A program made the translations under genes and the position numbers. Below, piece after piece: positions 43,857 through 57,121 of a DNA stretch of 64,000 nt. Source of the stretch: Circinella umbellata (Eukaryota > Mucoromycota > Mucoromycetes > Mucorales > Lichtheimiaceae); assembly GCA_025093555.1 (NCBI GenBank), contig JAIWNF010000028.1:558001-622000 (forward strand). The letters run 5' to 3'. Below the pieces are notes generated by a model that worked only from the letters and a program-made list of their open reading frames with translations, made no database searches and had not been told where the DNA came from. Each line of letters starts with the position of its first letter. Position 1 is the stretch's first letter.

Positions 43857-45466
43857 TGGAATTCAATGTAATAAATCTTTCTATATTTAGGAAACAGAGC
43901 GTTGTATGAGGTGCTCGTAACAGTCCATTTTATTAATTTTTATCCTATTTCCAACCCTGTTTATTCTTTCTCAATTCAAACTCTATGATTACCATTATAA
44001 TGATTGTATGGTGGTTTACATGCTATTAATGATATTAATAAATATACTGGTTGCGTCTCATCAACGTTGTGGTTAAGTATTTCCACGCTTGTTATTGGTC
44101 AAACAGCAAATAGGCAATGGTTAAAAAAAAGATGAACACAGGGAGCACAACAGGTGATGGTGATAAAATATAATTAATACTCCCGCTGGTTTTTTTCTGA
44201 CATGGGAAGAGTATATATATAGAGCAAAGCATCCATTATTGGTTCTTATAGTATTTATGGTAGGTTTAATCAAGATTCCTATAGCTATTATTTCCTTTTT
44301 TGTACTTCCCGAATGCATTTTACATATCTCTCTTAGTTTATTTCACTCATAATAGTCGAAAAATGGTAAAGGAATGCTTTATGGACGTCAAAAATGAGTT
44401 TAACCATAGTATAAAACAACTAATTACCGTTTCCATCAATTCCCTTAACCTCTTGTCAAACTTTAAAGCAAACCTCCCAGAAAATCAAATCAAGATATTT
44501 AATTAAGTTAATACAAGATTGTCATCTACTGTATCATGGTAACGTGTTTTCTCCAGATAGCAAGATTATAACAAAAGATAAGATAAGGAATTCTGTGTAC
44601 ATGGCTGGCAACAATTTATTTCAGTACAAGTCTATTTCATGAATAAAATAATATTGCCGACACACTTTCTATCACTTTCATCAGAATAACTAATTTATTA
44701 TATGCGTCCCCGTGTACGCGTACTAGCGTTAGAGCAAATATTTATTGATTCTGGAGAGAAATAAATAATTCATATGGCTGTACGAGAATTCTCTACAGTG
44801 AACTAAAAATATTCTTACCATTTATAATATACATGTTGAAAAAAAGTATAGAAGAAACGGGAAAAGACGGAGTAATTCGATGCTTTTTTCCCCCTCAATC
44901 TAACTTTTCTTTTTTTTTCGATAGACTGTATATTTCGGCGGTAACCCAATAAAAGGAACGGCAGACACTTCAAAAGGAGCTTATGTACAAACAAAAGTTA
45001 GCATTCAGATGAATAATGAGATCATGTTAAAAAGACCGACGATAACGAACCCGCCCAGCATGATTAGTGTGAGTGATCGATAAATCGCGCAAAAAAGAAC
45101 ATAAAAAGTCGGCAAGTACCGATATTACAAGAAAGTTTCAGATTTAACAGATTAAGTTTTTTTATATTTGCGGATCAACCTGTTTCATAAGTTTATTTTG
45201 GGATTTATAGGAGAATGATGTTGTACATCAAAAACGGGGAATAAAATAAAAATAACCATTTTTAGAATACAAAAGCTATTAAGAATTAAGTGATAATATA
45301 TGTACATAGTTGGCGATCAACACCAACCCTATCAAGAAAATGTTATAGATTCAATAGTGGAAAGATGGGAAGATAATGTAGGCGAGATAACAAGAATGAA
45401 ATTGAAGGGAGGAAATATTTATAGTAGTAGTAAAAATTAGTAATATATAAAAAAATAGTAAACTTT

Positions 45467-46983
45467 TTAATAGTTCATAGGACTGCAGACATGAGGAGAT
45501 GCTGGAGCAGGATCGATCCAAGATGAAACATTGACATATAAAGTATATACAATGATACCTATACCCCATGCCATCAATAAGACATCAAGAGCACGAAGAT
45601 AAATATTCTTGGTCAGTTTAAAGTGGAACAAGCCAGGGAAGATGAAACACAATGGCATACAAGCAACGATACCGACGAGCGAGACAAACTTATCAAGATT
45701 ATCGGCGCCTACACCGAAGCTGATACCAGCACAAACGATTGGAACGATTGAGCGAACAAAGTTCTTTCCAAATTTCCACTTAAGAGCAACACGCCCACTG
45801 CGTTTACCAAAAATGGCACGTTCAATGATAGTAAGAGGGGGCCACAACATAATAGGCGATGTAAGAATCATAGCAATCGAGTAAAGAAGTTGAACAGTAA
45901 TAGACAAAGGTTCAGTACGGAAATTGGAGACAAGGGAAGCTTCGATGTTTTCACCGTAGGCAATGTAACCAATGGTACCAATAAGAACAAAGATGGTGGT
46001 AATGATTACCATGCCAATATTCAAAACCTTAGGGAATTTTTCGGGATGTTTCATACTCTCAATAACGGAAACGACTATGTAGTTATAATCATGTGTGTTA
46101 GTTTTTTGAATTAGAAAAAAAAAAGAAAGAGAGTCGTAGAAAAGAAGCTTATAGTAAAGACGTACCCATGCCGATGCCTTCAAAAGAAAAGACGGCAGTA
46201 CCAATCATAAGACCAAAATCGCGTTGATTGACAGCAGCAATGTTGGGGCCTGGTCCACCATTACGTTGAATTTCATCACCAGTATAATAGAGACAACAAA
46301 CAATACCGAACAAAATAAAGACGTCAGCAATAATTGCTGCCCACGAAAGGCGGGCTAATTTACGGACCCAGCAGATAGGGATAATAAAGCCACATGCAAC
46401 CCAAATCCAATATTTGCTCTCGAAAGGAGGATTACAATGAGAGAAAGCTTCAGCAATCATGCCGATATTTTGAGAAATAAACATCAAGTACGACGCGACG
46501 AAACCCATTTGGGAAACAACCAAGAAAAATTGCACAAACCAATAGCAAACACGACCAAAAAGTTGACGACCTATTTCACCATAACTGCCTCCAGTACGGG
46601 AATGTACCCATACAAGGAGTTGGAAAGCATATGTACAGATAATCGCAAGAATACACATTAAACCGATTGACAGGCCAAGACCACCATTCTTAAATCTATT
46701 ATTATACAAATATGGATTAATATTTCCTTATACTGATTATAATTATGTGAGAAAATGTTAAATGGTACAACAACACTTACGAGTTTGGTAAAAAGATCAC
46801 ACCAGTACCAACAAAAGCTTTTAACAATACGAAAAGAGCCTTTGTAGCGCTAGCTGTTCCTTCCGGAACGTGCTCAATCTGGATCTCATGTACAGATTTT
46901 TCAAAGTCTATAGAAGCATGATCTTCTTGATGTCCAGATTCTACTTTATATTTACTTGTTACTTCGTAGTCCGGAATAGCCAT
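45467..46983 (-). CDS. Amino acid transporter, Avt3/Avt4-like (AAAP family)
   Basis: A multi-pass permease of the amino acid/auxin permease family; fungal Avt3/Avt4 export neutral amino acids from the vacuole. Exons 46781-46983, 46166-46695 and 45467-46074 give 446 aa. The N-terminal ~45 residues are hydrophilic and acidic, followed by KALFVLLKAFVGTGVIFLPN and FKNGGLGLS, the family's first transmembrane hairpin. About ten further hydrophobic segments follow, with GIGMVVSVIESMKHPEKFP, a conserved family motif. The substrate and membrane are inferred; a plasma-membrane SLC36-like role is possible. It diverges from mlh3. Confidence 0.9.
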
Positions 46984-47647
46984 TGTTGAAATGTTTTAAT
47001 TATAAGAATAAAAGAAGGATTATTGTGAAAAGAAGAATAAAAGAAGTTTTAATTTTTTTTTTTTGTGGAGAAGTGCGTTAGTATTTATAACCAGCTATAC
47101 ACCAAGGATTTAGTTTGAACCGGGGTATTCAATAGGTTCGCGGTCTTTTTATTTATCTTCGTCGCTCAGTTACAGTAACCATACCAACCAAAGTTACACA
47201 GCCAATGATGCCAAGGTAAAAACCATATTTTGATCTTCCGATGTCTGACACTCAATCTATAATTTTCTTTTTTTCAAAGTCGTGAGAAAAACGACACCGG
47301 GAAAAGAAAGGGACTTTCCTTTCTTGGGTCAATGACATAGTTGTTCATCTTGCTACCAAAACTTTATCTGTGATTGATCGTGTTTTTTTCCACCCTCCTT
47401 TTGTATATGGTTATAGGTGGCATTTCTGGCCTGAAAAAGGCGAATATCAATAAAATACAGCAATTGGGAATAAGTATAACAAAGATTAGAGAGAATTCCA
47501 TTTTTTGTTGGTTTGAAATTGAAAACAAGGATGCAAATTTTAACTGGGCCGGATTTCCGGCGCCGCCGTCTCTCCTTGATTTTCTCCCAAAGAAAAAGAA
47601 AAACAGGAAAACAGAAAAAAAAAAGAACCGAAGAACAACAAGCTAAA
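46984..47647. promoter_or_regulatory. Divergent promoter region, amino acid transporter / mlh3
   Basis: 664 bp between two divergent ATGs. A GC-rich patch CCGGATTTCCGGCGCCGCCG (47549-47568) stands out in AT-rich DNA near the mlh3 side. Its function is unknown. Confidence 0.5.
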
Positions 47648-50600
47648 ATGGCCCACATCGTTGAATTACAACCGGAAGTCATTCGTCAATTAAGAGCGTA
47701 GGTATTTTTTTTATTTGGAACTTATATCCCCCGACAAAAAAATATATTTTAAATTTTTTTACACATTTAAGATCTTTGAATATAACAACATTGCAACAGT
47801 GTGTTGAAGAGCTTGTAGCTAATGGTAAGTTTGTAAATGAAGTATGATGACGCGTTATGGCTGAGTAACTGGATTAAATGATTCTTTTTTGTTTAGCCTT
47901 GGATGCAGACGCTTCCCAAATTGATATTGGGTTTGATGCGGAGAAATACACTGTAAGAGTGGATGATGATGGAACAGGCATCATACCAAATCAACTGACA
48001 CATCTTTGTAAACGAAACGGTCTGTGCATTTTACACTTCTTTTATTATAATTTTTTTCGGGGGATTAAACATCATACTCAAATAAGACTCATTTTTTCTA
48101 AAAATTATAATAATAATAAATAGTTACTTCAAAATGTAAAACACTTGATGATCTTCGACACGTTCATACATTTGGTTATCGTGGTCAAGGTAATGAAAGC
48201 CACTAAACCCCAACAAGATTTTTTAGAAAAATCTCAAAATGCGATTTTTACTAAATCACAATCTCAATTTATCGGAGTGGAACTCTTTATATTTCGTAAT
48301 AGCTCTTGCCAGTTTGGCAGATATAGCTATCGTACAAATCATTTCAAGGTTTCATCAAGCTGAAGAAGTACGAATGGGTATTTGGAAGGTAAACCTTAAG
48401 AAACCTTTCTATGTTTGTTCCTTTTTCATTGATAGAATTTTTTTAATCGTAATTTTACCTTTGTGGTAACTAACAGTATTAATTGATATTGGTGAATAAA
48501 ATTAAACAAAAAAAAACGAGTAGGATGGAAAACTACTTGAAACATCACTAAATCAACCACGACAACGAGGAACAACTGTGATTGTCCGTGATTTGTTTTA
48601 CAAGGTTTGACTGCTATTTTTGGATTATTTTGATGGAAATATTCCTAACTTAAAAAGTATGAAATTTATATTATTCCGTAGTTTCCTGTTCGAAGACGTT
48701 TCCTAGTTTCCGTGGGCCGCATTAGTGAGTCTATTAGAAGATGGGTTATTACTATGGCACTGGCTTTTCCACATATTGGATTCACCTTACAAGACCGTGA
48801 TACAAAAATATTAGTTACTAAGAAGGTAATGATTATATCTCAGTAATAAAATCACACGGTTCATTAACTGGATGCTTCTTCCATTTCTGGTTATTTCCTT
48901 TCCCCAAGCAAATTTTAGCGCTCTTCGGAATTAAACATTTTACATCGATTGTATGGCTATGAGTTTGCACAGGTAACAAAAAAGAGCGTAAAAAAATAGT
49001 GTAACCATGGAAATAATAACTCACCGCTGAGTTTGTTATACCAATCTCTTTCTGAAACCATATTATCCAGAATATAAGGTCGTTCGAGTACAATGACGAC
49101 ACTGACGTCAAGTTACGAGGCCTTTTTGGGATAACCCCTTATCCCAGCAAGGTTTGTGCACTATATTATTGAATCAATAATCTACTCTACCTTATCAAAC
49201 TCACACCGTATTTTTTGTATACATATTTTTTCCAGAATCAACAATTTATCTGTAAATAGTGACAGAAAACAGAAAAATTCTCCTTTTATGTTATATTCGT
49301 AGCATAATTGTAACCTTGTTTTTATCTTTCATTTTAAATAATATAACTGTAGATATTAATAGACATCCTATCGGATCAAAGCATAGTTTATACCAGGCAG
49401 TCATTGAAACTTTTGCGGCGAGCTCTATTGTGGTAAAGTGGAAACTTTTTTTTATAAAATAAATGTGGCTTCACATGAAACACGATATTCGGCTAAACTA
49501 TTAACTTATATATTCCCCACACCAACTTGCTTATCTAGGCGGAAAAGTCCAAAAAGGGAAAAGGTACAAAGAAGTGCTTTTGTTTTGTTTTTTTCTAAAG
49601 AAAGACAAGACGCTTTCTTCCTGTTAAACCATTATCTTAAATTTTGTTTAGGTGTGATCGAAAAACATCCTATTTTTCTAATACATATTGAAGATCCTAA
49701 TCTCAGCTCCTATGATATTTCACTATATCTTCTTGATGAACATAAAGTAATGCTGGGGAAAAAAAAATTAAAATTTTGTGTGATTAATTAAACTGCATAT
49801 TTCTCTTTCCATTTTGTTAATTTTTTTTTTGTATATATTTTTCATGGGTCACTTTTATTAAGGTTTATCCAAAACTACAAAACCTTGTCCGCCAACTTGT
49901 GGCCAATTTTTTGCGCACCCACAATTTTATTTCGAGTGCAGCTTACAAACAGCTTGTGCATTTAACAGATGTTCCAGCGAAGCGTAAAAAAACATCATTT
50001 TCATCCGTTGTGGTTGCATCACCTTCATGGTTGTATGAAACAGAAGAGAGGTATTGCATCTATTTTTATCATTTTAAATGTACTTTTAGTTATTCCGGAG
50101 TACTAAAACATATAAAAAAAACTTGGGTCACACTTATAGCAAAAAAGATGCGATAAACTTCATTGATCGATCTAGATTGCGTAAGACTTTATCGCGCAAG
50201 ATAACCAGTGAAATCACAAAACGTAACACAGCAACAAAAATAGACACTTCTATGATATCTACACCCACAGTAGCGGTATCATTTCCACAGCAGCGGTATG
50301 AAGGTCCAGCAGTTCGGCTTAGCAAGGAAGATTTAAAAGATGCTCAAGTACTAGGTCAAATTGACAATAAATTCATTTTAATTAAACTAAATACCAATGG
50401 TCGACAGCTCCTTCTTGTGGATCAGCATGCTGCTGACGAACGAGTCCAATTAGAACGTATGCTTTGGTCACTCAAGGATACTACAGAAGCAACACAATTA
50501 GACCCATCGATTGCAATTGATTTGTCGTCAGCCGAATGTAGATTAGCTCAAAAATATGCAGCGCAACTAGATCGCTGGGGTTTCCGTCTATCAATCGCGT

Positions 50601-51226
50601 TAGCTGCTTCTACATCTTCACGCACAAACGAAGAAAATGAAGAAGCTACACCAACCGTGATTCTGCGTTACTCAGAACACTTTTCTACTCGTGAAACATC
50701 ATCACATTTTGAAAAGAAAAAGTCTCTTACTCTCGTCACACGTTTACCACGATTAATAGCAGATCGGTGTATAGTAAATAAAGATATACTTCGTGATCTT
50801 ATTTGTGAATACTTGCACTCGCTTGATCGAATACAAGAATACCAAAATCAAGTTGAAAATGAGGTTGATGATGACCAGGAAATCAACTCATTTACATTCT
50901 TACATGGTTGTCCCCACGGCATGATGAGTATTCTTCGCTCTAAAGCATGTCGGGGTGCCGTCATGTTTAATGATAGTCTTACAATGGAACAATGTCGCTG
51001 GCTTATTCAGGCTCTATCAAATTGTCGGTTCCCTTTTCAATGTGTTCATGGAAGGTAAGAATATTAAGTATATATTTGATGCTTTTATATCTGTACAGGA
51101 TGATAAAAATTTGTTGAATGAAACTAAATTATGTGTTATTGAAGACCTTCCATGGTCCCACTAGTTGCGTTGGATGCCAATACACCAAGACGTCATAGAA
51201 TTAACTGGGGTCGTTTCAACGTATAG
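47648..51226 (+). CDS. mlh3: MLH3-like MutL homologue (mismatch repair / meiotic crossover endonuclease)
   Basis: Pairs with Mlh1 to form the MutL-gamma endonuclease. Exons 47648-47697, 47772-47824, 47897-48019, 48124-48189, 48303-48388, 48524-48604, 48682-48825, 48919-48972, 49071-49151, 49236-49251, 49353-49432, 49539-49563, 49652-49746, 49863-50050, 50140-51054 and 51145-51226 give 712 aa. The N-terminal GHKL ATPase is clear: CVEELVANALDA, DDDGTGI and GYRGQALASLADI. The usual Glu in GFRGEAL is Gln here. QFIYINRHPI is split by a 16 nt exon. The endonuclease motif DQHAADERVQLE, ACRGAVMFND and the end FPFQCVHGRPSMVPL fit MLH3. Exons 10-13 are the least certain; exon 12 is only 25 nt. It is shorter than animal MLH3 because the linker is short. 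Confidence 0.88.
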
Positions 51227-52400
51227 ATTTTTTTCTTTTGATATTAGAAATGTCCATATACATTTAAACATATTTTCATACTACTCTAGAAAATAAATAC
51301 ACTCTTCTCACCCATTCAAATAAGCGAAACATGAGCTCAATGTATCATAAAATTATTTATATCTAACGATATAACTGAGTAGCTATTCTAACACATATAA
51401 CATTGAGTATAGAGTAAATTATATTTACGCTAGAGTATATATATTAAGCTATTTAAAGCAATGATAATCAGATGATGGTTTCACATCTGATATATGCAGC
51501 TGTTGTATACAAACCGCGCAAACGCTTCTTCCGAGCTATGCAATGATATAGCCCTTATACGTGATCGATTCGCAGCAGTCGTACGGCTGTTTATCATGCA
51601 CGCATGTGCATAGATGTTTTTCTTTGAGACGAGTATGGAAATAATTAATGCTTGACAGACTGACAACAAGTAATACAATGTCAAAAATAAAATACTCTGT
51701 TGATTATACCATGTGCTATCATCGAGTGCTATCAAAAATGTCAGTTATTAAAAAATGGCAAAATAGAATTTAGTATTTTTTTTCTTTCTGAAAGTAGTTT
51801 GTAACTACAGTGACACATTATGCATTTTATATTATTGTTATAAAATATTCTTAAATTGCGACCTTGTACTCCGAGCCGAAAAAGTTTACTGAAAAAAATG
51901 TTCCCCTCAATAATGTTTTTTTATTCAACTTTTTTCTTATATACTACCAGCAATATTCATTAGGATCAACGGAATGTATTAGGCTTGAAAAATGGTTATG
52001 GAATACTAAAAAAGTGGTGTGTCAAAGTTTTATATTTCTATTATGTAGAGGAAGCTAAAAAAGCTTTGTTGATTAAACCTAATTCCTACTTCAGCTCAAG
52101 TAGTTTATCAATTTAATTAATCCCAAGATGTTTTTTTATTCTCAAGTTCGTTACCAAAAAAGTAAAAAACAATTGCCAAAGTTGTTGATCCAAAAAAAAA
52201 AACCAAATATTATAACAAAAAATAATAATAATATACTTGTTTTGCATTGTTGAAAACCAAACTTTGGAGTAAATGTTATTATGTTGAAATGATAAAATGT
52301 ATATACAGTCTAATGCAAATAATATAAGAGGGAAAATAGAGTAAAAGAGAGAACATAAAATAGCAAAAATGATGATAGGTTTTGAGGGGCAAAAATAAAA
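51227..52400. other. Convergent intergenic interval mlh3 / gcv2
   Basis: 1.17 kb between two stop codons. No gene, RNA or repeat was recognised. It is AT-rich with a few A-runs. The short minus-strand frame at 51481-51735 has no recognisable features. Confidence 0.5.
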
Positions 52401-55400
52401 TTACTCAAGGTATTCTTCAGGGGATGGACAAGTACACATCAAGTTACGGTCACCATAAGCATCATCGACACGAGAAACGGAAGGCCAGAACTTGTTAGTA
52501 CGAAGACGTTGAGCAGGGAATGCAGCTAATTCGCGAGAGTAAGGACGATCCCATTTGTCGCTCATCATAACTTCGAGGGAGTGAGGAGAGTTCTTGAGCA
52601 CGTTGTTGGTTTTATCAACCTTTCCGGAAACAACTTCTTCAATTTCCTTGCGAATAGAAATCATAGCATCACAGAAACGATCAAGTTCAACCTTGCTTTC
52701 GGATTCAGTGGGTTCAATCATGAGAGTGTTGGTAACAGGGAAAGACATGGTGGGAGAGTGGAAACCGTAATCTTGCAAACGTTTAGCGACATCGATGGCT
52801 TCAATACCCTTGGGAACGAAAGGACGGATATCAACAATAAATTCGTGACCACACATGCCGTCATCATTGGTATAAAGAACATCATAGTGATCTTGCAAAC
52901 GGCTACGCATGTAATTAGCGTTAAGTAAAGCGACCTTGGTAGCCTCAGTCATACCATCCCAACCCATCATCTTGATATAAGCCCATGAGATAGGCAAGAT
53001 AGAAGCGGAACCGAAGGGAGCAGCAGAGACGGGACCAATAGCGTTTTCACCACCAGTAGGAACGATAGGATGGCCTGGCAAATAGGGAGCAAGATGAGAC
53101 TTGCATGCAATAGGACCCATACCTGGACCACCACCACCGTGAGGAATACAGAAGGTCTTATGCAAGTTCATGTGGCAGACATCAGCACCGATTTCAGCAG
53201 GCTTGGTCAAACCAATTTGAGCGTTCAAGTTGGCACCATCCATATAAACTTGACCACCATTGTCGTGAACAATATTGATAGCTTCAACAACACCGGGTTC
53301 GAACATACCATAAGTCGATGGGTAAGTGATCATAATAGCAGCTAATTTATCCTTATTCTTTTCAACCTTGAGCTTCAAATCTTTGACATCCAATTGACCA
53401 TTATCATCACACTTGACAATAACAACATCCATACCAGCCATGGCAGCAGAGGCAGGGTTGGTGCCGTGAGCGGAAATAGGAATCAAACAGACGTTACGGT
53501 GACCTTCACCTCGGGCAGCATGATAAGCACCAATGGTACGCAAACCAGCATATTCACCTTGAGCACCAGAGTTGGGTTGCAAAGAAGCAGCATCAAAACC
53601 AGTAATTTCTTCCAAATCTTTTTCTAATTCTTCCAACATAATACGGTAGCCTTCAGTTTGATCAGATGGGGCGAAAGGATGAATGTTGGCAAATTCACTC
53701 CAGGTGACAGGAATCATTTCAGTAGTGGCGTTAAGCTTCATAGTACAACTACCAAGAGGAATCATTGAATGAACAAGGGACAAGTCCTTGTTTTGAAGTT
53801 GATGGATGTAACGAAGCATTTCGGTTTCGGAATGGTGAGAGTTGAAGATGGGGTGTTGCAAATAAGCAGAAGTACGCTTAAGTTGAATGGGAACGGCATT
53901 TTGAGTAGATGCAGCGGCATTGGCAACAATTTGTTCCAAGTTGACAGGAACGTTATCCTTGGCGAAAACTTCCAACAAATCAACAATATCCTTTTGACCA
54001 ACAGCTTCGTCCAAAGTAATCGAAACAGTATGGGCGTTGATGGCACGCAAGTTAATTTCCTTTTCAAGAGCTTTTTTAAGAACGGCTGAGGAGCTATCAA
54101 CCTTAATGGAAAGGGTATCGAAGAAAGCACCATCGTTTTCAATGACATAGCCAGATTCACGAATACCTTGAGCCAAGACACCAGTCATACCGTGGATGCG
54201 TTCGGCAATATTTTTGATACCTTGGGGACCATGATAGACTGCATACATGGCAGCCATGTTGGCTAAAAGAGCTTGTGCAGTACAGATGTTGCTAGTTGCC
54301 TTTTCGCGACGAATATGTTGTTCACGAGTTTGTAAAGCGAGACGGAGAGCGGGATTACCAGCTGCATCCTTAGAGACACCGATGATACGACCAGGCATAC
54401 GACGCTTTTGTTCTTCCTTGCATGCAAAGAAAGCAGCATGAGGACCACCAAAACCAAGAGGAACACCGAAACGTTGACTGTTACCGAAAGCAATATCAGC
54501 ACCAAATTCCCCAGGCGACTTAAGCATACCCAAAGCCATCAAATCAGTTGCTACAGCAACTTGTCCACCAGCAGCATGTACAGTAGATGCCAATGCTTCA
54601 TAGTCCTGAACTGTGCCACGTGTGTTGGGATACTAAAAAAAAAGAAAAGAAAAAGTTTTGAGTATTATCCCCTTATAAACATATAACAGTTTTCGGAATA
54701 TAAAAAAAATTGACATTCTGATAGATAATGAAAAAAAAAATTACCTGCACCAAAACACCACTTAAACTCTTCTTGTTTTCCTCAAATTTGTAGTTAAATA
54801 CATCGGCAACAACAACATTGATTTTGAATGATTCAGCACGGGTCTTCAAACAAGCAATGGTTTGCGGATGACAGTTTTCATCGACAACAAAGGTGTTCTT
54901 GTTACGACGACCAGTTTGCCAACACATAAGCATAGCTTCAGCTGCAGCAGTACCTTCATCCAACAAAGAAGCGTTGGCAAAAGGCAATCCAGTCATATCT
55001 GAAACCATGGTTTGGAAATTCAACAAAGATTCCAAACGGCCTTGAGAAATTTCAGGTTGATAAGGAGTATACTATAAAACGAGAATACACAAAACACCAA
55101 TTCATTGAATAATCACAAATAAAAAAAATACTCTCTTGTATAACCTAAACCATTATCGTCCCAAGAAAATAAAATAAACCCAGTTTTCTTTGTAATTATC
55201 AAAATCATTATTTTTACCTGTGTGTACCATGCAGGGTTTTCCAATACATTACGAAGGATGACGTTTGGAACAACAGTATCAGTATAGCCCATACCGATGT
55301 AAGAGCGATAGACCTTGTTTTTGTCAGCAACGGACTTGAGATGCTTCAATAAATCGCGTTCTGGTACACCTTCAGCTAAAGCCAAAGGCTTGGGGGAACG

Positions 55401-55667
55401 AATGGCGTTAGGGATAGCCTTGGCCAACAATTCATCAATATCCTTGACACCAACTTCCTTCAACATAGCTTGCTTTTCGGATTCTCCAGGACCGATATGA
55501 CGACGAGGGAAAGTATCCAAAGGTTTAAAGACTTGAGCGGAAACTGGCTTAGAGGTATGTTGTAAACGAACAATAGGACGAGTCATGCGTGGAGTGGCGA
55601 GACGACGTGGAGCGGCAGTTGCCGTTGCTCGCAAAATAGCACGGGCACCAAGAGCACGGGACAACAT
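52401..55667 (-). CDS. gcv2: Mitochondrial glycine dehydrogenase (decarboxylating), P-protein
   Basis: P-protein of the glycine cleavage system, a PLP enzyme of the mitochondrial matrix that decarboxylates glycine and passes the aminomethyl group to H-protein. Exons 55218-55667, 54745-55071 and 52401-54632 give 1002 aa, close to yeast and human. The first ~40 residues are rich in R, A, T and S without acids, as in a matrix-targeting peptide. [15 protein letters not shown] then starts the mature enzyme, followed by [20 protein letters not shown], the glycine-rich [12 protein letters not shown] and, just before it, the PLP-binding Lys in NLHKT (~751). Several long antisense open frames here are by-products of coding bias. 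The large third exon contrasts with the intron-dense neighbours and suggests strong expression. Confidence 0.97.
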
Positions 55668-55811
55668 TGGTGCAATAAAGATAATATAAAGTCTTTAAAA
55701 AAAGGAGAAGGGAGGTAAAGAATAAGAACAGGAAAAGTGAATGCTTCTTTATTTAATATTTATACCCTTCTCAAGGACAAATCTATTGGAGAGAAGACGA
55801 TTTGATTTCTT

Positions 55812-55908
55812 ACCATTAGAGGTGATCGACCTGCCATTAGAGGGAGGCCAGCGATACCTGGCGGTCCCGGGCTAGTCCACTGAGTCGATTTTTTTTTTTT
55901 TTTTTTTG
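55812..55908. other. GC-rich block ending in a T-run upstream of gcv2
   Basis: CCATTAGAGG occurs twice (55813 and 55834), followed by GGCCAGCGATACCTGGCGG, which can fold, and then a run of about 18 T at about 55890-55907. It lies 145-240 bp upstream of the gcv2 ATG. It may be part of that promoter or leader, or a small RNA; the sequence does not decide. Confidence 0.4.
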
Positions 55909-57079
55909 TGAAATATTTCGACAAGCGCTTCCGGATTAAAAGGTGAACAGTCACTTTTTTATTTTTCTTCACTTGCCGACAAGTTATGCTTGAATTTCAT
56001 TTTGAGCCCAAGGACGAAAATTCTTTTTTTGTGAAAAAAAAGCACAGAATCAACTATAATCACAAAAAAAAAGAATAATTTTTTGTAGCATTGTTACTTA
56101 CTGCTGTTCATGTAAGATGAAAAGAAAAATATTTTCGGAAACGACAAACTTTTCAATATGCCTACTCGAGTCCGATGATCATGAATGGTTGTGTTTTAGG
56201 TATACTTGACATTTTTGTGGGGTTACAAAGACTCTTTTTTCTTCTCTATCTTTGGTTTTATAATTTTTATAGCACATTTCACTCATGCTCTCAAAGATAT
56301 ATATTGATATGCAAATATGCCCCGCAATATTAAATTATTTGTTTATCCGTTTCCAGTCAAATTTTCTTTAGCTGCTCCCTTAAAAAAACTTTAACTATTG
56401 TATGCACAGATCAAATTTTATTTTTATATCTTTCTCAAACAGGAGAATAATTGGCGTTCTTACATCGGAAAGCACGGTATAAATATATTTTCTTTATCTT
56501 TCTTTGTACACTAATCTATTACTGTACTTCCATATTATTGCAGAATTGTCTTTTTAATAAAATAATATCATGGTTGGTTTTTTTACACCAACTTGCTTCC
56601 TATATTATCGAGTGTCCCATGATTTTTGTGTGATACACCTTCTTTCGTCCCTAATGCTATATAAACCATTATTCTATCCTTCGTATTGATTCTGTGGTAA
56701 TAAGCTTTTTCTATAAACAACCACTTGTAGCATCCTTATCACTTGCTCTAAAAATTCAGGCATAATGGTTAGTGATCTTTGTTTTTTTCTTGCTTTCCTA
56801 AAATTGAGCGACATCATATAATTTGAAAAAAAACACAGTGGTCAATTATTTTTTTTTCGCTATCCTCCGTCCAACTGGACTAAAACTTGTATTCTTTTTC
56901 TTTTTTTTTAAAAAAAAACAGCTATGAAATCCTATCGAGGCATTTCCAATTCGTTCAAATTATTATAAACCAATAACACGCTTGAAAACAATCATCTATC
57001 CTGCTATAGGAAGGAAAAAAACTTTTACACTGGACAAATACAGCGCATGCCAATATAAGATGCATTCATTTTCTTTACG

Positions 57080-57121
57080 TATCTGGGAAGCACAAACTTT
57101 TGAAGGTTTGTATCCCAGATA
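57080..57121. repeat. 42 bp imperfect hairpin
   Basis: TATCTGGGAAGCACAAAC pairs with GGTTTGTATCCCAGATA across a short loop, with one small bulge. It stands alone in AT-rich DNA and no role is apparent. Confidence 0.6.

Larger units (their letters stand above)
41073..45466. other. 4.4 kb gene-free interval with decayed repeats
   Basis: This lies between the 3' ends of two convergent genes. A GCAGCGGCAGC trinucleotide-type run is at 41464-41490. Between 42380 and 43860 it contains two pairs of imperfect inverted repeats and one clear MITE, listed separately. I see no gene; the open frames here are short and without features. Confidence 0.6.

Noticed and set aside
52581..54441. Long plus-strand open frames opposite gcv2
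   Set aside because: They are antisense to a strongly conserved enzyme and come from its codon bias.
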